Shown: positions 58,662 through 64,000 of the stretch, piece after piece | How the letters are laid out: every line of letters begins with the position of its first letter | How positions within the stretch are numbered: the stretch's first letter is position 1 | NCBI RefSeq assembly: GCF_014158035.1 | Contig: NZ_JACFXW010000001.1 | Location: forward strand, 2,108,001 to 2,172,000 | Direction of reading: 5' to 3' | Length of the DNA: 64,000 nucleotides | Source of the DNA: Rhizobium sp. G21 | GTDB lineage: Bacteria > Pseudomonadota > Alphaproteobacteria > Rhizobiales > Rhizobiaceae | Translations under genes and position numbers: made by a program | The notes under the pieces: generated by a model | Seen by the model: only the letters and a program-made list of their open reading frames with translations | Told to the model about the DNA's origin: nothing | The model's database searches: none

Positions 58662-59764
58662 GGTCTGGTCCAACGGCTGAAGAGCGAGGTGGAAAGGGCG
58701 CGGGCGGCCTGGCCCGGTTCGGACGGCGTCTCGCGGATGATGAGTTCGCCCGACTCCACCAGCCCTCCCATGCCGCGCATGGTCTCCATCATCAGTTCAT
58801 GCATGGAATAGAAGCTCGCCCGGATGGAATAGGCGGTCAGCACCAGGCCGATCGGTCTGGGCGACAGGAGATCGCGGCAGATGTCGAGCATCACGGGAAG
58901 ATGGTCGAAGAGCTGCCAGACCTCGCCGTCGGGGCCGCGGCCGAATTTCGGCGGATCGGTGAGGATGATGTCATAGGTGTTGCCGCGCCGGCGTTCGCGC
59001 TCGATGAATTTCATCGCGTCGTCGAGGATCCAGCGGATCGGCCTGTCGGTCATGCGCGCCAGCTGCTGGTTTTCCTTGCCCCAGCCGATCGCCTTCTTGG
59101 AGGCGTCGACATGGGTGACTTCGGCGCCGGCGGAGGCCGCGATCAGCGAGGCGACGCCGGTATAGCCGAACAGGTTGAGCACCTTCGCCTTGCCGCCGCG
59201 CCTGATGACCTCGTCGCGCATCCAGCTCCAGTGGACGATCTGCTCGGGGAAGACGCCGGTGTGGCGGAAGGAGGTGAAGCGGCCGAAGAAATCGACGCCG
59301 AGCAATTGCATCGGCCAGGTCTCGCCGATGGCGCGGCGCGGAAAGCGCCAGCGGCCCATGCCTTCCTCGTCCGTGTCGCCGGTGAAGACGGCGTCGGCCT
59401 TGTCCCAATGCGCTTCACTGAGCGATTTGGGCCAGAGCGCCTGCGCCTCGGGCCTGACGACGGTGATGTCGCCGTAACGTTCGAGCTTAACGCCCGCACC
59501 GCTGTCGAGAAGGCGGTAGCCGTCGTCGCCGGCGGTTTCCAGAATCAGCGGCGCGCGTTCGTCGGGTCTCGCGCCGCTGCGAAGAGCGAGCTGCGGTTGC
59601 GGTTGGGAAACGGGCTTGGCCTCGCGCTTCTCCCGTGGCGCCTCGCGGACCGTCTCGTGACGCGCGGGTCGAGCCTGCTCGGGGCGTCCGGCCGGCTTGG
59701 CGGGCCGGGATGGAGCGCGATCGACGGATGCTCGGGGACCGCGGGGCGGATTCTTGCTCTTCAC
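58658..59764 (-). CDS. Class I SAM-dependent RNA methyltransferase (RlmI/YccW-like)
   Basis: 368 residues from a GTG at 59764 with AAAGG six bases upstream. A disordered basic N-terminal tail of about 80 residues (PRGPRASVDRAPSRPAKPAG) precedes a Rossmann methyltransferase domain: SAM motif NLFGYTGVASLIAASAGAEV, acidic loop HVDASKKAIGW, and catalytic DPPKFGRGPDGEVW (motif IV). Likely methylates rRNA; the site is unknown. Overlaps the SpoU gene by 4 bases, so both RNA methylases form an operon with lspA and the hybrid kinase. Confidence 0.86.
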   Translation of the reverse strand: MKSKNPPRGPRASVDRAPSRPAKPAGRPEQARPARHETVREAPREKREAKPVSQPQPQLALRSGARPDERAPLILETAGDDGYRLLDSGAGVKLERYGDITVVRPEAQALWPKSLSEAHWDKADAVFTGDTDEEGMGRWRFPRRAIGETWPMQLLGVDFFGRFTSFRHTGVFPEQIVHWSWMRDEVIRRGGKAKVLNLFGYTGVASLIAASAGAEVTHVDASKKAIGWGKENQQLARMTDRPIRWILDDAMKFIERERRRGNTYDIILTDPPKFGRGPDGEVWQLFDHLPVMLDICRDLLSPRPIGLVLTAYSIRASFYSMHELMMETMRGMGGLVESGELIIRETPSEPGQAARALSTSLFSRWTRP

Positions 59765-59880
59765 GCTCAGCCTTTTCTCAATTCTGCGACAAGCGGGTGC
59801 AATAGCACCGTTGCGCCTCTTGGCAAAGATGTTTGAGGATTGCATTAAGTTCAACAAAAACCCGCATGGAGGAGAGCCGC

Positions 59881-60356
59881 ATGGACCTGACCGGAGAACA
59901 ACGCATTCCCGCCCCCGCGAGAAAGTCTGGGCCGCACTGAACGATCCCGCCATTCTCTGCCAGTGCATTCCGGGCTGCCAAAGCCTCGAGCGCACCGGCG
60001 AAAACCAGATGGCCGCCGTGAGCAAGCTGAAGATCGGCCCGGTGGCGGCGAACTTCAAGGGCACGGTGACGCTGAGCAACATCGTCCCGTTGGAAAGCTA
60101 CACGATCACGGGCGAAGGCTCGGGCGGCATTGCCGGTTTCGCCAAGGGCGGCGCGGATGTGAAACTGACCGAAGACGGCGACGCGACGCTTCTCACCTAT
60201 TCGGTCAACGCCAAGATCGGCGGCAAACTGGCGATGCTGGGCTCGCGGCTGATCGATTCTTCGTCCAAGAAGCTGGCGGAGAAATTTTTCCGCAAGCTGA
60301 AAAAGGCGGTGACCAACCAGGCGATCACCGACGACGACGACGAGGACGAGGTCTGA
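59881..60356 (+). CDS. coxG: CoxG family SRPBCC-fold protein, one frameshift
   Basis: About 159 residues after adding one C in the run at 59913-59917 (MDLTGEQRIPAPREKVWAAL). Conserved CoxG motifs: LNDPAILCQCIPGCQSLERT, LKIGPVAANFKGTV, GFAKGGADVKL, VNAKIGGKLAMLGSRLID. Described as the membrane-anchoring or maturation subunit G of CO dehydrogenase, but the family is wide and no coxMSL genes are here; the acidic C terminus (DDDDEDEV) is unusual. Start follows GGAGGAGAGCCGC. Confidence 0.87.
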
Positions 60357-60359
60357 TCC

Positions 60360-60700
60360 TCAGCGGGAGGCGGAAATCAGCTTCTGCGTGGTCATGTCTT
60401 CGACCCGACCCCGCTGACGATCCGCCTCCTCGCGCCATTTGCGGGCTTCGAACGCCTCGTCACGGGCGCGCTTGCGGTGGCGCCCCTGGGCGTACAGGTG
60501 GCGAAGGAGCCGATGACGACGCCGATCATCACGGCGATCAGCAGGAAGATGAAGAAGGGCAGCGTCAGGGACAGCGCCTGATCGGCAGGTTCGAACGGGT
60601 TCAGCGCCAGCGTCGCGGCGTGCCGGTTGGCGACCGACAAGAGAATCAGCACCAGAGCGACGGGGATCAAAATCACGAGTTTAAGGATGCGCATGATCAT
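60360..60700 (-). CDS. LapA domain (DUF1049) membrane protein, one frameshift
   Basis: About 113 residues after adding one G near 60498 (GSFATWYAQGRHRKRARDEA). Two hydrophobic segments (LKLVILIPVALVLILLSVAN and LTLPFFIFLLIAVMIGVVIG) are followed by a basic cytoplasmic helix ending QKLISASR. LapA/LapB-type proteins take part in lipopolysaccharide assembly control in enterobacteria; role here is inferred. ATG at 60700 has GGAG upstream. Downstream of ihfB, as in other rhizobia. Confidence 0.85.
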
Positions 60701-60813
60701 CCGGCCAGTCTCCTTCACGCATTGCCGCGCCTGAGGCGCGCCGCACCATAGATCTCGCGGTCACATGAGATCAACCCGCAACGACGACGCGGGCTGGCGG
60801 ATGTCCGACGGCG

Positions 60814-61122
60814 TCAATCCTCATCGTCTTCCTGATCGACGAGATCCGGATTGAGCCGCTCGCGCAGCTCCTTTCCGGTCTTGAAGAAAGGCACCCATTT
60901 TTCCTCGACGAAAACGGCGTCGCCCGTCCGCGGGTTCCGGCCGGAGCGCGACGGACGGTTCTTGACCGAGAACGCTCCGAAGCCGCGCAACTCGACCCGA
61001 TTGCCGTTGGCGAGCGCATCGGTGATCTCGTCGAGCACCGCATTGACGATATTTTCCACGTCGCGGTGGTACAGGTGCGGATTCTTCGCAGCGACAATCT
61101 GCACGAGTTCAGACTTGATCAC
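60814..61122 (-). CDS. ihfB: Integration host factor beta subunit
   Basis: 102 residues. HU/IHF-family DNA-bending protein: [60 protein letters not shown], with an acidic tail. The Pro of the DNA-intercalating arm (RNPRTG) is present. Downstream of sppA by 35 bases. Bends DNA in replication, transcription and phage integration. Confidence 0.95.
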   Translation of the reverse strand: MIKSELVQIVAAKNPHLYHRDVENIVNAVLDEITDALANGNRVELRGFGAFSVKNRPSRSGRNPRTGDAVFVEEKWVPFFKTGKELRERLNPDLVDQEDDED

Positions 61123-61157
61123 GGACGCCCCCTCTGACGGACTCGGAATTTTCCCTT

Positions 61158-62120
61158 TTATTTCTGGTCAAACTGCCAAACCGACACAAGACCGTCAAGC
61201 AACATCTTGTCATTGCTCAGCTTCCCGAAGGATTTGAGGTCGAGCGCCCAATCGAGCCCGACCATTCCCAGCATTTGCCGCGCAAGAGCGCCGACGCCGA
61301 ACAGCGACGTTTCTTTCTTCGCCGTCCATTCAACGATCGGCAGGTCGGCGGCGACTTTCTTCGCCTCGAAATAATCGCGGATTTCCGCCTCGCCGCCGAG
61401 CGCGTCGACGAGCTTGACCTCTTTCGCCTGGCGGCCGGTGAAAATGCGTCCGTCGGCGAGTTTCAACGCCTCTTGGCGGCTCAGTTTTCTCCGCTCCGAC
61501 ACCAGTGTAACGAACCAGTCGAAAGAGTCCATCACCGTGCCGCGAATGGCCTGGAGCGATTCGGGCGGAGGCGTGTGAAAGGGGGAAGGCTCGGCCTTGA
61601 GCGGCGCGGATTTGATCTCTTCCCAGGAGACGCCGAGTTTGTCGAGCAGCGGCTTGAACTGGCCATATTGGAAAATCACGCCGATGGAGCCGGTCAGCGA
61701 GGTCTCGCCGGCGACGATATGGTCGCCGCCGACGGCGATCATGTAAGCGGCGGAGGCGGCGAGCGTGCGGATGTCGGTGACGACGGGCTTCTTGACGGCG
61801 ACTCGGCGAATGGCCTTGTAGATCACTTCGCCGCCATAAGTGGTGCCGCCCGGCGAGTTCAGCGAGACGATCAACCCTTTGACCGCGTCGTTGCCGGCGA
61901 TGCCGTCGAGCCGTTCCACGAGTTCCTGATCATCCATGATGACGCCGCCGATCGACACGCGGGCGATATGGTCGCGGCTCGTCGGGGCCGAACCATCCTC
62001 CTGCATCCAGGCGCTCCAGCCGATGGCGAGCGCGACCGCGAAAAACAGGAAGGCGAATATGCGCCAGCGGCCGAGCTTGCGGCGCAGGCTGCGCCTTTCC
62101 AGGATCTGCGACGCGTCCAT
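61158..62120 (-). CDS. sppA: Signal peptide peptidase SppA (short, 36K type)
   Basis: 320 residues, half the size of the E. coli protein and typical of single-domain SppA. N-terminal membrane anchor ([17 protein letters not shown]); core [20 protein letters not shown], nucleophile Ser in [31 protein letters not shown], and the basic C-terminal region with the catalytic Lys area ([20 protein letters not shown]). Degrades cleaved signal peptides in the inner membrane. Divergent from lptC. Confidence 0.94.
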   Translation of the reverse strand: MDASQILERRSLRRKLGRWRIFAFLFFAVALAIGWSAWMQEDGSAPTSRDHIARVSIGGVIMDDQELVERLDGIAGNDAVKGLIVSLNSPGGTTYGGEVIYKAIRRVAVKKPVVTDIRTLAASAAYMIAVGGDHIVAGETSLTGSIGVIFQYGQFKPLLDKLGVSWEEIKSAPLKAEPSPFHTPPPESLQAIRGTVMDSFDWFVTLVSERRKLSRQEALKLADGRIFTGRQAKEVKLVDALGGEAEIRDYFEAKKVAADLPIVEWTAKKETSLFGVGALARQMLGMVGLDWALDLKSFGKLSNDKMLLDGLVSVWQFDQK

Positions 62121-62296
62121 CAGTCGTCCTCCATTATCGATGTGGTCCTGACATAAATCCGCCCAGGCGGCAAGCGAACCTGAAACCGGTCGAACGGCGC
62201 CACATCGATCAAAGTTTTTCGTGGCCGGCGACTTGATTGTGTTTTTAAGGTCGGGCGCCTATGTGATATGGCTCGGTCGACCCATTCAGGACATCC

Positions 62297-62962
62297 ATGA
62301 AGATTCGTTCCACATTCGACGCGCCTTTTGCGGATCCGCACCTCGCCTATCGGCGGGCGCTGTCGCATTCCGCCCACGTCAAGCGGCTGAAAATCCTGCT
62401 GCCGGTGCTGGCGGTGACGATTTCGCTCGCCTTCGTCGCGGTCTCCTGGGTGCGGGCGATCTTTCCGGACAATCTGTCCATCGGCGGAGCGCGCATCGAG
62501 AACGGCCGCGTGGTGATGGAAAAGCCGGCGATCTCGGGCCGCAACGACGAAGGCATCAGCTATTTCATGAATGCCGCGCGCGCGCTGCAATCGATCGCCA
62601 ATCCGTCCGACATCGCGCTCGAGACCATCGAAGCGGCGGTGCCGATCCGCAGCGACCTGATCGCGCGGGTAACCGCGACGGCGGCGAATTTCGACCGAGA
62701 CAGCGATCGGCTGGACATGACGGCGCCCTTCGTGGTGACGCTTTCTTCAGGGATCAAGGCTAATTTCAAATCCGCGCATCTCGACGTGCATGCCGGCATT
62801 CTCGCATCCAAGGAGCCGGTGACGGTGACCGCGAAGGAATCGACCCTGGTTGCGAACAGCATGAATATCACCGATAAAGGCAGGGTGATCGGGTTTTCCG
62901 GCAATGTCCGGCTGACCCTCAATCCCGCTGCGTTCCGTTCCAAGCAAAATCAAGGACAATGA
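62297..62962 (+). CDS. lptC: LPS export protein LptC
   Basis: 221 residues. A single N-terminal membrane anchor (LKILLPVLAVTISLAFVAVS) and a periplasmic beta-jellyroll of the LptC type (RVVMEKPAISGRNDEGISYF, VTVTAKESTLVANSMNITDK). Receives lipopolysaccharide from LptB2FG and passes it to LptA. Followed at 4 bases by lptA; promoter presumably in the 176-base gap shared with sppA. Confidence 0.92.
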   Translation: MKIRSTFDAPFADPHLAYRRALSHSAHVKRLKILLPVLAVTISLAFVAVSWVRAIFPDNLSIGGARIENGRVVMEKPAISGRNDEGISYFMNAARALQSIANPSDIALETIEAAVPIRSDLIARVTATAANFDRDSDRLDMTAPFVVTLSSGIKANFKSAHLDVHAGILASKEPVTVTAKESTLVANSMNITDKGRVIGFSGNVRLTLNPAAFRSKQNQGQ

Positions 62963-62966
62963 TCCG

Positions 62967-63503
62967 ATGAGATTGGCCCGCATTCTTGCAAGTCTGTCCT
63001 TCCTGGCCGTTCTGGCCGCGATTTCGTCGGGCGCTCACGCGCAGACGGCCGAGAAGAAGGGCTTCGCGCTTTCCAACAACAAGCCGATCCAGATCGAGAG
63101 CGACAATCTCGAACTGCGTGAGCAGGAGAAGCGCGCGCTGTTCAACGGAAACGTCAAGGTGGTCCAGGGCGAGATGACGCTGACCTCCGACCACATGATC
63201 GTCCACTATAAGGGCCAAGGCAATTCGCTGGCCGCCGGCGGCGGCGACATCGACCGCATCGAAGTCGACGGCAATGTTCAGGTCGTTTCGGGCACGCAAA
63301 GCGCCCGCGGCGACAAGGGCGATTTCGACATGCGTTCGGAAGTGCTGAAGCTTTCGGGCAAACAGGTGGTGCTGGTGGACAAGGGCAATGTGCTGACCGG
63401 CTGCGTACTGACCGTGCAGATGAAGACCGGCCTGGCGAATATGGGCAATTGCGGCGAGCGCGTGAAGATCCTGATCGATACGCAATCCAATAAGTCCAAT
63501 TGA
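62967..63503 (+). CDS. lptA: Periplasmic LPS bridge protein LptA
   Basis: 178 residues with a signal peptide (cleavage near GAHA-QTA, residue 27). OstA-type fold: NKPIQIESDNLELREQEKRA, FNGNVKVVQGEMTLTSDHMI, DGNVQVVSGTQSARGDKGDF. Polymerises into the periplasmic bridge carrying lipopolysaccharide to LptDE. Middle gene of lptC-lptA-lptB. Confidence 0.94.
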   Translation: MRLARILASLSFLAVLAAISSGAHAQTAEKKGFALSNNKPIQIESDNLELREQEKRALFNGNVKVVQGEMTLTSDHMIVHYKGQGNSLAAGGGDIDRIEVDGNVQVVSGTQSARGDKGDFDMRSEVLKLSGKQVVLVDKGNVLTGCVLTVQMKTGLANMGNCGERVKILIDTQSNKSN

Positions 63504-63516
63504 TCCGGTTGCCGTT

Positions 63517-64000
63517 TTGAAAATCCCGTTTCTCACCAAGGCGCGGCCCGAAGCCGCGCAGGCGGAGCCTGACGATCCGGAGGTGCGCGAACGCTATCGC
63601 GGCACGCTCATCGTGCGCGGCATCACCAAGGCCTATCGCGCCCGCCGCGTCGTCAACGGCGTCTCCATGGTCGTGCGCCGCGGCGAAGCCGTCGGCCTGC
63701 TCGGCCCCAACGGCGCCGGCAAGACGACCTGCTTCTACATGATCACCGGTCTCGTGCCCGTCGACCAGGGCCGCATCGAGATCGACGGCAACGACGTGAC
63801 CTGGATGCCGATGTATCAGCGCGCCCGGCTGGGCGTCGGCTATCTGCCGCAGGAGGCGTCGATCTTCCGCGGTCTGACGGTGGAGCAGAACCTCCGCGCC
63901 GTGATCGAAATTCACACCAAAGACAAGGCCGCGCGCGAAGAGAAGCTGACGTCGTTGCTCGGCGAATTCGGCATCACGCATCTGAGGGAATCGCCGGCCG
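63517..64000 (+). CDS. lptB: LPS export ATPase LptB (3' end outside window)
   Basis: First 161 codons or so, cut by the window edge; full length would be about 260. ABC ATPase with Walker A GLLGPNGAGKTTCFYMITGL and Q-loop GVGYLPQEASIFRGLTVEQN, the LptB signature. A TTG at 63517 (KIPFLTKARPEAAQ follows) is the first start after lptA; a GTG inside EVRERYRG would be an alternative. The N-terminal extension before GTLIVRGITKAY is longer than in enterobacteria. Confidence 0.92.
   Translation, partial: MKIPFLTKARPEAAQAEPDDPEVRERYRGTLIVRGITKAYRARRVVNGVSMVVRRGEAVGLLGPNGAGKTTCFYMITGLVPVDQGRIEIDGNDVTWMPMYQRARLGVGYLPQEASIFRGLTVEQNLRAVIEIHTKDKAAREEKLTSLLGEFGITHLRESPA

Noticed and set aside
57246..58673. 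A single 475-codon ORF that looks like an RNA methyltransferase-LspA fusion.
   Set aside because: It results from one missing base near 57903. With the base restored, the methyltransferase ends at 57811 and lspA has its own ATG at 57809.
1..64000. CRISPR array.
   Set aside because: No regularly spaced identical repeats of 24-40 bases were found; the repeat groups seen are short operators, hairpins or att sites.

Overview
The window comes from an alphaproteobacterium of the order Hyphomicrobiales (Rhizobiales). This is inferred from gene content and order: cobS/J-domain/bolA, frcBCA with a divergent ROK regulator, BetI/ChoX, olsB, mutS next to a hybrid malic enzyme, sppA-ihfB-lapA, lptC-lptA-lptB, and traces of the conserved string rpmH-rnpA-yidC-ysxC-argB. 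The host DNA is GC-rich. I do not name a genus.

Layout. 1-9.6 kb: cobS (partial), J-domain protein, bolA, a vapBC-like pair, a DUF4160/DUF2442 pair, pyrC, and a fructose-type ABC operon (frcBCA) divergent from a ROK regulator and a FucU/RbsD mutarotase. 10-21.5 kb: small hydrophilic proteins, MarR, a Wza-type export lipoprotein, a DHA2 efflux pump, betI divergent from choX plus a hydrolase, GH16, argB, an ECF sigma/anti-sigma pair and a GAF-EAL phosphodiesterase. 21.8-28.3 kb: fasciclin protein, ysxC, DMT transporter, yidC, rnpA, rpmH and a histidine kinase. 28.4-46.6 kb: an 18.1-kb element in the 3' end of tRNA-Arg(ACG), with 30-bp direct repeats at its ends. 46.6-47.5 kb: palindromic intergenic repeats. 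47.5-64 kb: mutS, maeB, lysR, olsB, hybrid kinase, lspA, two RNA methyltransferases, coxG, lapA, ihfB, sppA and lptCAB.

The element is the most unusual part. It carries a tyrosine integrase, a serine recombinase, two podovirus-like virion proteins (a nozzle protein of T7 gp12 type and a giant ejection-type protein) and a leftward cluster of unknown genes. One of these looks like a very small family-A polymerase: motifs A, B and C are recognisable and there is no exonuclease. Beside it lie a degenerate RNase H-like protein and an iteron-like array. No capsid, portal, terminase, lysis or RNA polymerase gene is visible, so this is either a decayed T7-like prophage or a satellite-like element. 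An AT-rich two-gene cassette (33.6-34.9 kb) of unknown function sits inside it.

A caution for every reader: about 19 genes, including essential ones (yidC, ysxC) and mutS, are broken by single-base shifts. Nearly all are losses of one base, mostly inside short homopolymers. I read these as residual assembly errors, not real pseudogenes. Coordinates for these genes are given for the restored reading frame.
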